Of a stretch of 64,000 nucleotides of DNA, positions 27,134-35,443 are shown one piece after another (the stretch's first letter is position 1; each line of letters begins with the position of its first letter). The notes under the pieces are model-generated. The model did no database searches. It was given only the letters and a program-made list of their open reading frames with translations, and was not told the origin of the DNA. This DNA comes from Thiovibrio frasassiensis (GTDB lineage Bacteria; Desulfobacterota; Desulfobulbia; Desulfobulbales; Desulfurivibrionaceae). A program made the position numbers and the translations under genes. The stretch is from positions 1,765,530 through 1,829,529 of the forward strand of contig NZ_JAPHEH010000001.1 of the NCBI RefSeq assembly GCF_029607905.1, read 5' to 3'.

Positions 27134-28132
27134 TTACTTGAGCTTTGCCAGCTCTTTTTCGAGGACACTGTCGGGCAGGGGCAGGAATCCGTCTTTTATC
27201 ACGATCTCCTGGCCGGCCTTGGAAAGGATATACTTGAGGAACTCGGCGGTCTGGGTGGGCAAAGGCTTGTTCGGCGCTTTGGCCACATAGATGAACAGAG
27301 TCCTGGAGAGCGGATAACTGCCGCTCAAGACGTTCTCGTAATTGGCCTCCTGGGCTTTTTCCCCGGTTTTCTTGCTCAGGGCGATGGCCTTAACCCCGGA
27401 GGTCTTATAGCCGATGCCGGAGTAGCCGATGCCGTTGCGATCCTCGGTGATCCCCATGACCACCGAAGCGGAGCCGGGCTGTTCCTTGACGGTATCCTTA
27501 TAGTCGCCTTTGAACAGGGCATGTTCCTTGAAATATCCGTAGGTGCCGGAGGCGGAGTTACGGCCGTAGATGCTGATCGGCGACTGCTGCCAAGGGCCGG
27601 TAAGGCCAAGCTGCCCCCAGGTGGTGATCTCTTCGGCCATCCCGCCCTTGCGGTTTTTGGAGAAGACCGCATCAACCTGTTGCAGGCTCATTTCCTTGAT
27701 CGGGTTGTCCTTATTGACAAAGACCGCCAAGGAGTCGAAGGCCACGCCGATCTTGGTCGGAGCGTAGCCGTATTTCTTGGTGAAGGCATCAATCTCTTCG
27801 GACTTCATGGGCCGGGACATGGGGCCGAGCTGGGAGGTGCCGGAAATGAGGGCCGGGGGAGCAGTGCTTGAGCCCTTGCCTTCGATCTGGATGCGGACAT
27901 TGGGATATTCCTTGCGGAAGCCTTCTGCCCAATAGGTCATCAGATTGTTCAAGGTGTCTGAACCGATACTGTCGAGATTGCCGGAAACCCCGCTTACTTT
28001 TTTATAGACCGGGGTTTTCGGATCCACGGTAATGGGATTGGCAAAAGCGGCTGTGGCGGCTACTGCGACCAGACAGCCTGCCAGGGCAGCCTTGGTAAGT
28101 GATCTGGTCAAAAAACCTTTTTGCATCGTCAT
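27134..28132 (-). CDS. pstS: Phosphate-binding protein PstS
   Basis: 332 residues; start ATG after AAGGAG. The signal peptide spans about residues 1-31 (AALAGCLVAVAATAAFA). The phosphate-binding pattern includes LDSIGSDTLNNLMTYWAEGF, EGKGSSTAPPALISG and YGRNSASGTYGYFKE, placing it in the PstS family that uses SGT-type loops. It captures phosphate in the periplasm for PstCAB. It is the first gene of the pst-pho run and has PhoB-box-like repeats 88 bp upstream of its start. Confidence 0.95.
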   Translation of the reverse strand: MTMQKGFLTRSLTKAALAGCLVAVAATAAFANPITVDPKTPVYKKVSGVSGNLDSIGSDTLNNLMTYWAEGFRKEYPNVRIQIEGKGSSTAPPALISGTSQLGPMSRPMKSEEIDAFTKKYGYAPTKIGVAFDSLAVFVNKDNPIKEMSLQQVDAVFSKNRKGGMAEEITTWGQLGLTGPWQQSPISIYGRNSASGTYGYFKEHALFKGDYKDTVKEQPGSASVVMGITEDRNGIGYSGIGYKTSGVKAIALSKKTGEKAQEANYENVLSGSYPLSRTLFIYVAKAPNKPLPTQTAEFLKYILSKAGQEIVIKDGFLPLPDSVLEKELAKLK

Positions 28133-28203
28133 GTTTGTCTCTCCTTAAAGTGAAGTTACAGATGGCTTATGCCTGTTTGTGACATGCTCGGTGAATCTGT
28201 CCC

Positions 28204-28248
28204 ACAATATGCCGCCCAATTGTTAGTTTTTTATTAGGGTTTTATTAG
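28204..28248 (-). promoter_or_regulatory. PhoB boxes and -10 of the pstS promoter
   Basis: On the plus strand TTGTTAG, TTATTAG and TTATTAG begin at 28220, 28231 and 28242, an exact 11-bp period with T-rich spacers. In the pstS direction they read CTAATAA, CTAATAA, CTAACAA. Ten bases further downstream on the minus strand is TATTGT (28209-28204), the spacing expected between the last box and a PhoB-dependent -10. Strong candidate by pattern, position and known regulation of pstS in other bacteria. Confidence 0.72.
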
Positions 28249-28297
28249 GAGATGAACAGAAGATGATTCTTGGCAAAGCCGAGTTTTCAGCACTTTT

Positions 28298-28351
28298 TCT
28301 CTAATCTTCTTTTAACCCGCTTTTAATCAAATGATGATTCCCCTCTAATAT
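28298..28351 (+). promoter_or_regulatory. PhoB-box-like repeats and -10 of the porin promoter
   Basis: Facing the other way, TCTCTAA, CTTTTAA and CTTTTAA start at 28298, 28309 and 28320, again 11 bp apart; a degenerate copy (ATGATGA) follows at 28331. TAATAT at 28346-28351 could be the -10. The array lies 118-170 bp before the porin start, so pstS and the porin may be a divergent pair controlled by PhoB. Confidence 0.6.
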
Positions 28352-28468
28352 TTCCCCGTTAGGCTCTCCGTAACATTTGGATGCGGCGATGGTTGGACTT
28401 TTGTTTCCTTCCATTTCCCTATGTTAGGGAACAATCTTTATAAACAGTACGGAGAAAGGAGAAACACC

Positions 28469-29725
28469 ATGAGGAAGGTATTATCAGCGGCAGCAGCACT
28501 GGGCGTTTGTCTTGCCCTGCCCGCGGCGGCAATGGCGGGCGCAGGCGTAACCGATGAGCAGATCTTGAAGGATTTGGAGTACCTGCGTAACAAGGTCGCC
28601 GCTCAACAGGAGCACATCGAGGCTCTGGAAGGCAAGCAGGATTCGAAAGGCAAGGTTGCCCTGGCCAATGAGTTTATCGATCAGTTGACCCTCAAAGGCG
28701 ACCTGCGGGTGCGGTATGAGAAGCGCGATAAGGATTATAAAGATGGGCAGGGCAGCGATGCTTCCCGTGACCGTTGGCGGACCCGTTTTCGCCTGGGCGG
28801 CATTTGGGACAACAAGGCCGAGAACTGGCAGGTCGGCGCCGGGCTGGCCACTGGCAGTGATGATCCGACCAGCACCAACGACACCTGGAGCGAATCCAAA
28901 ACATTTGAAACCGGCGATATCCGTCTGGATTACGCCTATGCCAAGCACAAGTGGAACGATTTTGCCTTCACCCTTGGCCAGGCTGAAAACCCCTACAAGA
29001 GTTCCTGGGTTTTCTGGGACGGCGATGTGCGTCTCTCCGGTCTGACCGCTCAGTACGGTCAGAAGGATGGCATCTTCGCCACCCTGGGCGGCTACGGCGC
29101 CAAGCTGGTGAACGACGACAACACCGCCACCCTGGTGGCCGGGCAGGCCGGGTACAAGGGCAAGGTAGGTAGTGCCAAGTATACCCTGGCCGCGGGCTAC
29201 CAGACCTACAGCAAATCCCTGATCAACGAAGGCAACGCTGCTTTTGAACTGGATAGGGTCGATGAGGACAAGTATGAACTCAACATCGGCGACCTGTACG
29301 GCGATGTCTCCTTCCCGGTCGGCGATGTCAAGCTCAAGCTTTACGGTCAGATCTGGCAGAACTTCGGCGCGGACGGAGAGATCGGCGAGAGTCAGGCCGA
29401 GGATTTTACCAAGAAGCCGGGCGATGCCGACATGGGCTGGGTATTCGGCGCCGATGCCAAATATAACTCCTTCAAGCTCGGCTACGCCTATTCGGTGGTC
29501 GAGGCCGATTCGCTCTTCGGCTACCTTTCCGACTCCGATTTCGGCGACGGCCTGAATGCCTCCAAGACCAACAAGAAGGGGCACCGGGTACAGCTTGGCT
29601 ACGATATCAGCAAGAATTGGGGCACAAGCCTTACCTGGTTGAGCTTTGAGCCCAACGAGGAGAGTGTCAACTATACGGTTGACCAGGTGGATATCTATCA
29701 GTTCGACGTAAGCTATAAGTTCTAA
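28469..29725 (+). CDS. Outer-membrane porin, probably phosphate-regulated
   Basis: Start at 28469 after AAAGGAG; 418 residues. A clear signal peptide (ALGVCLALPAAAMA) is followed by a short coiled coil (ILKDLEYLRNKVAAQQEHIEALEGK), then a barrel of alternating strands from LTLKGDLRVRYEKRD, rich in aromatic residues and glycine. It ends YQFDVSYKF with the C-terminal phenylalanine needed for outer-membrane insertion. This plan is shared with putative porins of Desulfobacterota. The divergent position and 11-bp repeats suggest a phosphate or anion porin, as OprP in Pseudomonas, but no selectivity motif proves this. Confidence 0.82.
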   Translation: MRKVLSAAAALGVCLALPAAAMAGAGVTDEQILKDLEYLRNKVAAQQEHIEALEGKQDSKGKVALANEFIDQLTLKGDLRVRYEKRDKDYKDGQGSDASRDRWRTRFRLGGIWDNKAENWQVGAGLATGSDDPTSTNDTWSESKTFETGDIRLDYAYAKHKWNDFAFTLGQAENPYKSSWVFWDGDVRLSGLTAQYGQKDGIFATLGGYGAKLVNDDNTATLVAGQAGYKGKVGSAKYTLAAGYQTYSKSLINEGNAAFELDRVDEDKYELNIGDLYGDVSFPVGDVKLKLYGQIWQNFGADGEIGESQAEDFTKKPGDADMGWVFGADAKYNSFKLGYAYSVVEADSLFGYLSDSDFGDGLNASKTNKKGHRVQLGYDISKNWGTSLTWLSFEPNEESVNYTVDQVDIYQFDVSYKF

Positions 29726-29757
29726 AGGGATTCTGCTCCTCCCCGAAGCGGTGTAAC

Positions 29758-29789
29758 CCGCCCTGCCTCTCCTCCCAGGGGCAGGGCGG
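29758..29789 (+). terminator. Hairpin after porin gene
   Basis: A 10-bp GC-rich stem (CCGCCCTGCC/GGCAGGGCGG) with a 12-base loop begins 32 bases after the porin stop. The tail is only weakly T-rich (TCTTA), so it may act with the stronger hairpin further on. Confidence 0.5.
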
Positions 29790-29865
29790 TCTTACCCCGA
29801 AAATAACGGAGCTGTATCGGAAAACGAAAGACTCTGCAGTACCTGTATCACATCTCATCTCCTTG

Positions 29866-29904
29866 GCCCCCCTGTCGATGCTCTGGCAGGGGGGCGCTTT
29901 TTTT
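29866..29904 (+). terminator. Rho-independent terminator
   Basis: GCCCCCCTG at 29866-29874 pairs with CAGGGGGGC at 29887-29895, followed two bases later by a run of seven T. A typical intrinsic terminator for the porin transcript. Confidence 0.8.
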
Positions 29905-30006
29905 GAAGCGGAAAATAATCTCCCTGTAATCATCTCCTAATAAATGGGCGGTAGTGTGTCCGCGAGAGAGCCAAGATCCCCACAACCGCATATGGAGGTT
30001 ATCGCC

Positions 30007-30249
30007 ATGTCCTGCAAACATCTTCTTCGCTACAGTCACAGCCGGCAAATCTGGTCCGTTGCCAGCTGTTCCGCCAAAAACAGTCCCTACGTTCCCAGTT
30101 TGCAAGAGCTGGAACGGTATTGCCAGTGCGGGAACCACATTGTTTGCCCCGCCTATCTTTTTTCTTTCGATGCGGGGTGTCTGGGAACCGCAAGGTCACT
30201 GCCGTCCGGGACCGGCAGCAGACAAAGCAATCGACAAAAAAGTGCATAA
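30007..30249 (+). CDS. Small Cys-containing protein upstream of MCP gene
   Basis: 80 residues from ATG 30007, seven bases after GGAGGT; two upstream in-frame starts lack such a site. Conserved-looking features: MSCKHLLRYS, VASCSAKNSPYVPSLQELERYCQ and CGNHIVCPAYLF. This matches a recurrent short pattern (Cys, then Y-x-PS-x-x-E-L-x-x-YC, then CP) seen in small proteins next to signalling genes in delta-type bacteria. It may bind metal through its five or six cysteines. Function not known. It lies 30 bp before the MCP gene and may lead that operon. Confidence 0.6.
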   Translation: MSCKHLLRYSHSRQIWSVASCSAKNSPYVPSLQELERYCQCGNHIVCPAYLFSFDAGCLGTARSLPSGTGSRQSNRQKSA

Positions 30250-30279
30250 CATAACCATTCAGCATAGGGGGGAGACATC

Positions 30280-31851
30280 GTGCGCTGGAATTTGAAAAAT
30301 AAACTTGGTTTTTTCTTTGTCTTTATCATGTTGGCGGCCGGTGCCGGGATGAGCGTATTGTATATGATATCGGTAAGCACCCAGGAACAGCTCATCTCCG
30401 GAGCGAGCCAGGCCAATGAGGATATCCAGATTTCCGGAGAGGATGGCATCGACAATGTCCTCTTGGTCCGTGAGCTGCAAGCCTCTCTTTTGAACCAAAT
30501 GCTGCAGTGGAAAAATTTTCTGGTGCGCGGCCAGTTTCAGGACATGCGGAAAAAGTATGAGCTGGAGCTGGAAAAAGGGGATACCCGGATCTCCGCCATG
30601 CTGGGCGCAGCCCAACGAGCGTTTGCCAACGATGCGGCAAGCCTGGAACAGATAGGGAAGATCGCCGCGGAGTATGACGGATTCAAGCGGCAGATGGGTA
30701 CCGCCCGGGGGATGATGGAGTTCCATGACACCTATTCCGAAGGGATCCGGGCTGCGGATCAGTACACCGGCGACAAGGGGTCTGAGGCCATCACCATGAC
30801 CCGCGCTCTTGCTGAGCAGATTGCCAAACAGACCGGGGTGCGGACCGGCGAGGCCATTGTTGCGGTACGGACCGATCATAATTCCTTGTTCCGGCAGGCG
30901 AAAACCCGCTCTGCCCTGGTGACCATCGGTTCCGGCCTGGGGGTGCTCGTCGTGCTTGTCTTTATCTTGTGGTACCTGAGCCGCAAGGTTATTCAACCCA
31001 TGATGCAGATCAAGGAAAGATTGCAGGGTGTGGTGGAACAGGTCTATGAGGAATCGACCCTGCTTTCCGCTTCCAGTCTGAGTCTGGCGGAAGGGGCTGG
31101 GCGTCAGGCCGCAGGGGTGGAAGAGACGGGCGCTTCCATCGAACAGCTCCTCGGGCAGACCCAGGCAAACAATGAAAGTGCCCGGTATGCCGGCGAGCTT
31201 TCCAAGGGCATGCAAGAGGTAGTACGGGAAGGCGGGGCGCAGATGACCAGAATGTTGCAGGCCATGCAGGAGATGGAAGGCCAATCTTCCGAGGTCATGA
31301 AGATCATCAAAAATATCAACGATATCGCTTTTCAGACCAACCTGCTGGCGCTTAATGCGGCGGTGGAGGCGGCCCGGGCTGGCGAGGCCGGCGCAGGTTT
31401 TGGCGTGGTTGCCGATGAAATCCGCAGGCTGGCTCATAATGTGGCCTCTTCTGCCAAGGAAACCGGCGACATCATCCAGAATAATATCGAGAAGGTAAAA
31501 CAAGGCAGCATTCTCTGCGAACGGTTGGACAAGGCGTTTGTCGAGATTCACCAAGGTATTGCCAAGGTGGACGAGCAGGTGCAGAACATCGCCCAGGCCA
31601 GTGACGAACAGGTCCTCGGCATCAGGCAAGTAAGCGCGGCCATGGGCGAAATTGATACGGTGAGTCTGGCTGCTTCCGCCGAGGCGGAAGAGGCGGCCCG
31701 GACTGCGGCCGAATTGAAAACGCAGGCGGTGGAGCTCCGGTTCATCTCGGGATCGCTGATTACCCTGATCAACGGAGAGAAGGAAGCGGAGGAGGAAGAT
31801 GGGTTGGTTGATGAATCCAGGCAACTCCTTCCCCGGCTGGTAGCGGCATGA
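30280..31851 (+). CDS. Methyl-accepting chemotaxis protein
   Basis: 523 residues from GTG after GGGGGGAG. One N-terminal membrane helix (FFFVFIMLAAGAGMSVLYMI), a mostly helical periplasmic region to ~205, and a second helix (ALVTIGSGLGVLVVLVFILW). The cytoplasmic signalling hairpin tip reads IAFQTNLLALNAAVEAARAGEAGAGFGVVADEIRRLA, the classic CheA/CheW contact region. No obvious HAMP domain and no C-terminal CheR-tethering pentapeptide are seen. The stop overlaps the next start (ATGA). With c-di-GMP and receiver genes downstream it may signal outside flagellar chemotaxis. Confidence 0.88.
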   Translation: MRWNLKNKLGFFFVFIMLAAGAGMSVLYMISVSTQEQLISGASQANEDIQISGEDGIDNVLLVRELQASLLNQMLQWKNFLVRGQFQDMRKKYELELEKGDTRISAMLGAAQRAFANDAASLEQIGKIAAEYDGFKRQMGTARGMMEFHDTYSEGIRAADQYTGDKGSEAITMTRALAEQIAKQTGVRTGEAIVAVRTDHNSLFRQAKTRSALVTIGSGLGVLVVLVFILWYLSRKVIQPMMQIKERLQGVVEQVYEESTLLSASSLSLAEGAGRQAAGVEETGASIEQLLGQTQANNESARYAGELSKGMQEVVREGGAQMTRMLQAMQEMEGQSSEVMKIIKNINDIAFQTNLLALNAAVEAARAGEAGAGFGVVADEIRRLAHNVASSAKETGDIIQNNIEKVKQGSILCERLDKAFVEIHQGIAKVDEQVQNIAQASDEQVLGIRQVSAAMGEIDTVSLAASAEAEEAARTAAELKTQAVELRFISGSLITLINGEKEAEEEDGLVDESRQLLPRLVAA

Positions 31852-33728
31852 GTCATTCGGCGGAGATCGTTATGCTGGAAAAAGAGACAGGAGCGAAGGG
31901 ATCTCAGCCGAGCAGGATCTCGCGGGGCGAGATCCTGGATCTCCTTGATAATAACGGACTCACCGCCTGGTTTCAGCCGGTCTTTTCCAGGCGCACCGGG
32001 GAGATCTTCGGGTATGAGGCCTTGGCCAGGCTGCGGAAACCACGGACTCCTTCTCTCGATATCGGGGAACTTTTTCAACGGGCTCAGGCCGAAGGTATTA
32101 TTTCAAGCCTCGACATGGTCTGCCGGGAAAATTCTTTCTGCCGTGCGGGGGAGCTGGGGTTTGCCGAAAAAAACGCCTACCTCTATGTGAATATCTGTCC
32201 GGCCACCCTTATGCATCCCGATCACCGAGGGGGGGCAACAGATCGGCTGGCCGACGAATGCGGCATCCCCAAGGAGCGGATTATTCTGGAGATTACCGAG
32301 CAGGAGGCGATCCGCAACTATGACCTTTTTAAAAAATCGGTGGAGTACTACCGGAGAAGGGGATACAAGATTGCCATCGATGATTTTGGCGTCGGTTACG
32401 GCGGCTTGAAGATGCTTTCGGTCATCGAGCCGGATTATCTGAAGGTCGATCGGCATTTCATCACCAATATCGACAAGGATCCCTTCAAGCATAATCTGGT
32501 GGACGCCATTGCCACGGTGTGCCACAAGCTCGGCATCACCGTCATTGCGGAGGGGATTGAGCGTCAGGAAGAGCTCGAAACCATTGCAAAGTTTGATATC
32601 GATTTGCTCCAAGGCTATTTGCTGGAACACCCCGGTCCGGATCTTTCCCGGCAACGCTTCACTCCTGTCGTGGTGCGGGATGATAGCGGCTATTGCCCGG
32701 AAGCTCCCGGGGAAGCCTGCACCATCGGCGCCACGGTCAAATACATCGAGCCGCTTTTTCCGCAGCAATCCCTGATGACCGCCCACCAGCGTTTCATGGA
32801 TGATGTCAAACTGCAGGGCATCCCGGTCGTCGATGACCAACGGGTGTTGGGCATGTTGAACCGGATGCACTTTCTGGAAAAACAGATGGTCGGGCCCCAT
32901 GGGTACGGCTTTGCCCTCTCCGCCCACCGGGCGGTCAAGGACGTTTTGGGGGATGATTTCCTCCTGGTTGAGGCGGCAACGCCCATGGAGGAGGTGGTGC
33001 GGCGGATCAAGGCCCGCCGCGGCAGGCATCTCTATGACGATATCTGCGTGGCCAGAAATGGAAAATACTTGGGAACAGTAGCGATCAATGCTCTGCTCGA
33101 GGCCATCACCCAGAAAAGCATCCAGTTGGCCAAGGGGGCAAACCCTCTGTCCGGGCTGCCGGGCAACGAGTTTATTCAGCGCACCGTGGCCACCTTTTTG
33201 CAGCGCAAAGTTCATTTTGACGTCTGTTATATCGATATCGACGATTTCAAGCCCTACAATGATTATTACGGCTTTGAAAAGGGGGACATGGTGATTCGGG
33301 AGATCGGTCGTCTCATTGTCGATATCGTCCAACCCGGGGTCAACGATCGTTTTCGTTTTGTCGGTCATATCGGAGGAGATGATTTCATCGTTATCACCCG
33401 GCCCCATGCCTCGCAGCAGATTTGTCAGCAGATCATCGATGGTCTGCAGGGGCTTTTGCCGGAGTTCCATGGCGCGCAGGAGTGTAGCGAGGGGCATTAT
33501 TATGCCCGTGATCGTCAGGGGGAACATCGCAGGTTTGCCTTGCTTTCCCTTTCCATCGGCATCGTCAGCACCGAGGAGTGCCCGGTAAATTCCTATGCGG
33601 AGCTGGCCTTTCTTGCCTCCGGGGTCAAGCGGGCTGCCAAGCAGGAAACGGGGTCGGCCATTGTCCGCAACCGGCGGGAGGAAGTCCGCTCGGAGTTGGT
33701 TCTGGAGGAAGGCGGTCAAGCCGCATGA
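31848..33728 (+). CDS. EAL-CBS-GGDEF cyclic-di-GMP protein
   Basis: 626 residues. The EAL domain comes first (GYEALARLR, LYVNICPATL, ILEITEQEAI, IAIDDFGVGYGG, LKVDRHFI), with the catalytic acidic residues present, so phosphodiesterase activity is likely. A CBS-like pair follows (~residues 300-430, VKYIEPLFP ... DDICVARNGKYLGTV). A GGDEF domain is at the end with IGGDDFIVI, a conservative variant (GGDDF). This EAL-CBS-GGDEF order is a known arrangement. The protein makes or breaks c-di-GMP, perhaps gated by nucleotide binding at CBS. It is translationally coupled to the MCP gene. Confidence 0.85.
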   Translation: MSHSAEIVMLEKETGAKGSQPSRISRGEILDLLDNNGLTAWFQPVFSRRTGEIFGYEALARLRKPRTPSLDIGELFQRAQAEGIISSLDMVCRENSFCRAGELGFAEKNAYLYVNICPATLMHPDHRGGATDRLADECGIPKERIILEITEQEAIRNYDLFKKSVEYYRRRGYKIAIDDFGVGYGGLKMLSVIEPDYLKVDRHFITNIDKDPFKHNLVDAIATVCHKLGITVIAEGIERQEELETIAKFDIDLLQGYLLEHPGPDLSRQRFTPVVVRDDSGYCPEAPGEACTIGATVKYIEPLFPQQSLMTAHQRFMDDVKLQGIPVVDDQRVLGMLNRMHFLEKQMVGPHGYGFALSAHRAVKDVLGDDFLLVEAATPMEEVVRRIKARRGRHLYDDICVARNGKYLGTVAINALLEAITQKSIQLAKGANPLSGLPGNEFIQRTVATFLQRKVHFDVCYIDIDDFKPYNDYYGFEKGDMVIREIGRLIVDIVQPGVNDRFRFVGHIGGDDFIVITRPHASQQICQQIIDGLQGLLPEFHGAQECSEGHYYARDRQGEHRRFALLSLSIGIVSTEECPVNSYAELAFLASGVKRAAKQETGSAIVRNRREEVRSELVLEEGGQAA

Positions 33729-33759
33729 GCGTAAAAAACATAAGATGAGGGCGTCCAGA

Positions 33760-34194
33760 ATGTACGCATTGCAATATCGCGAGAGTAAGATTCAGCAGGA
33801 ACCCGGCTTGGTCCTCGTTGTCGAGGATGATGAGGATATCGCTTATTTGCTTTGTTATGCCTTGCGAAAAAACAAGGTGCCCGTTGCCGTCGCCCATGAC
33901 GGGATGACGGCCATTACCATTGTTGAACAGATGCGACCTTCTCTCGTTTTGCTTGATGTCATGCTGCCCCGTCTGGACGGGCATGAGGTGTGCCGGCTGA
34001 TCCGCTCCCACCCGGACCGGGAGCTGGCCGGAACCCCGGTGGTCATGCTCTCCGCGCTGGGCGCGCCCGAGGATATAGAAAAGGGGCTGGGGCTGGGCGC
34101 CAATGCCTATTTCAGCAAGCCCTATTCGGTGAAAGATGTGGTTGCGGCCACCATGGAGTGGTTGGGAGCCGGCGAGGGGGAAGCAGGGGAGTAG
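33760..34194 (+). CDS. Single-domain response regulator (CheY-like)
   Basis: 144 residues from ATG 33760, eight bases after GAGGG; the frame is open further upstream but overlaps the previous gene. The receiver motifs are intact: VVEDDEDI, phospho-acceptor D in LVLLDVMLPRLDG, T/S in VVMLSALGA and lysine in YFSKPYSV. No output domain. As third gene after an MCP and a c-di-GMP protein it likely takes phosphate from a CheA-type kinase encoded elsewhere. Confidence 0.85.
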   Translation: MYALQYRESKIQQEPGLVLVVEDDEDIAYLLCYALRKNKVPVAVAHDGMTAITIVEQMRPSLVLLDVMLPRLDGHEVCRLIRSHPDRELAGTPVVMLSALGAPEDIEKGLGLGANAYFSKPYSVKDVVAATMEWLGAGEGEAGE

Positions 34195-34204
34195 GGTAGA
34201 AAAC

Positions 34205-34242
34205 AGGCTCAAGATGAGGGGGGCCCCTTTCACCTTGAGCCT
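34205..34242. terminator. Bidirectional terminator between convergent genes
   Basis: AGGCTCAAG (34205-34213) pairs with CTTGAGCCT (34234-34242), with further pairing inside (TGA/TCA, GGGG/CCCC). The response-regulator gene ends before it on the plus strand and the Lgt-like gene ends after it on the minus strand; a TTTT tract follows on the minus strand. Confidence 0.65.
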
Positions 34243-34250
34243 GGCCTTAT

Positions 34251-35306
34251 TCAGATCTTTTCCTCACGCACATGGAAGGTGAGCCTGGCGCCGGTCACCG
34301 AGCTGAAGCCCGTATAGATGAAGAGCAGCAGCCAGAGGGCTTGAAAAAAGAGGAGGGCGGCCGGACTCCAGAGCGAGGCGAGCCCGGCATTCAGATCGGT
34401 CCGGCTGCCTGCGCCGCTGTTGGCATACAGGGCCAGCAGCGTGCAGTAGCCCATGCCCCACAGAGCCATTTGCTGGTAGGCGGAAAATTTACCCTCACCC
34501 CGGTAGTCGGCGCGGAAATATTCGGAAAGTATCCGCCAGCCGAGGGCGAAGAGGGCTGCGAGCAGAAAGGCACTGCGGAAGTATCCCTCCAGAAAGAGAT
34601 ACATGGCCGCCAGGCCGATGGTCACCGAAAGCAATGAGGTGATGGCCTGGATCGGCACCACCCCGACCCCGGCCAGGCCCGAGGCGTAGGCAATCTTCTT
34701 GGTGGGTCCATGGAAGGTTGCGGCAAATGGCGTGAAGAACCGGCGTGTTCTCGGCCCCAGCTCGGACAAGGGCTTGCCGTAGCAGCAGCCGAAACTGAGA
34801 CAGGCAAGCCGGCCGATCCCCTCACCCAACAGATAGGCAGCCGATAGGGCCGCCATCACCGGGATAAGGGCGAGCGGCGGTGCGGCCCAGGCCGGGGCCA
34901 GGGAATTATAGACAGCCACTGCCGGCGGCATGCTGAGAAGACCGATGATGGCGGCGCCGCCCACGGTGAAGGTGTTTTGTTTCTTCTCCACCGCCACGGC
35001 AAGCAGCTTGGCCGCAGCCACCGAGCACCCCATCACTCCGAGAATCAGGGCAAGGATCGCCCACATGGGTATGCTCAGGGCGCCCAGGAGCAGAAAGAAG
35101 GCCATCGCCCCGAAAAGGGAACCGCTGGCCAGCAGCGCCCCGTAATAGGTGAGGTTGGTGCCGTGCCAGCAGCCGTCCGCCTCACCCTTTTTGGTCGGGA
35201 TCGCGGCGATGATCTGCCATTTTTCCCGGGGCAACACGGTGTAGGCCCACAGCAGCAGGGGAAGCAGCGTCAGGCCCAGGATCAGGATGAAAAGGGAGTT
35301 GCTCAT
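34251..35306 (-). CDS. Lgt-like integral membrane protein
   Basis: 351 residues with about eight hydrophobic helices. A segment EGIGRLACLSFGCCYGKP resembles the GR-x-GC...GCCxG signature of prolipoprotein diacylglyceryl transferase, and SEYFRADYRG resembles the family's ExxR motif. The N-terminal insert (WQIIAAIPTKKGEADGCWHGTNLTYYG) is not typical of Lgt. True Lgt transfers diacylglycerol to lipoprotein cysteines; this divergent member may act on another lipid acceptor. It follows the phosphatidylserine decarboxylase-like gene on the same strand by 137 bp. Confidence 0.7.
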   Translation of the reverse strand: MSNSLFILILGLTLLPLLLWAYTVLPREKWQIIAAIPTKKGEADGCWHGTNLTYYGALLASGSLFGAMAFFLLLGALSIPMWAILALILGVMGCSVAAAKLLAVAVEKKQNTFTVGGAAIIGLLSMPPAVAVYNSLAPAWAAPPLALIPVMAALSAAYLLGEGIGRLACLSFGCCYGKPLSELGPRTRRFFTPFAATFHGPTKKIAYASGLAGVGVVPIQAITSLLSVTIGLAAMYLFLEGYFRSAFLLAALFALGWRILSEYFRADYRGEGKFSAYQQMALWGMGYCTLLALYANSGAGSRTDLNAGLASLWSPAALLFFQALWLLLFIYTGFSSVTGARLTFHVREEKI

Positions 35307-35374
35307 CTCGTTGCTCCTTGGTTGGAGTTTGTCTCAGTCTCGTCCGATTAAAGGATTGCAGAATGCAGAAAAGT

Positions 35375-35413
35375 CCCCTCTCCCCTCTGCGGGAGAGGGA
35401 TAGGGTGAGGGGG
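35375..35413. repeat. REP-like palindromic element
   Basis: CCCTCTCCC (35376-35384) pairs with GGGAGAGGG (35391-35399), followed by ATAGGGTGAGGG. This resembles the short intergenic GGGAGAGGG-TAGGGTGAGGG motif scattered in many proteobacterial genomes. A related but imperfect copy (CCCTCCC/GGGAGAGGG) is at 41247-41267. Confidence 0.45.
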
Positions 35414-35443
35414 AAGGTGCCGGCGTTGATGCCATTGGCAATT

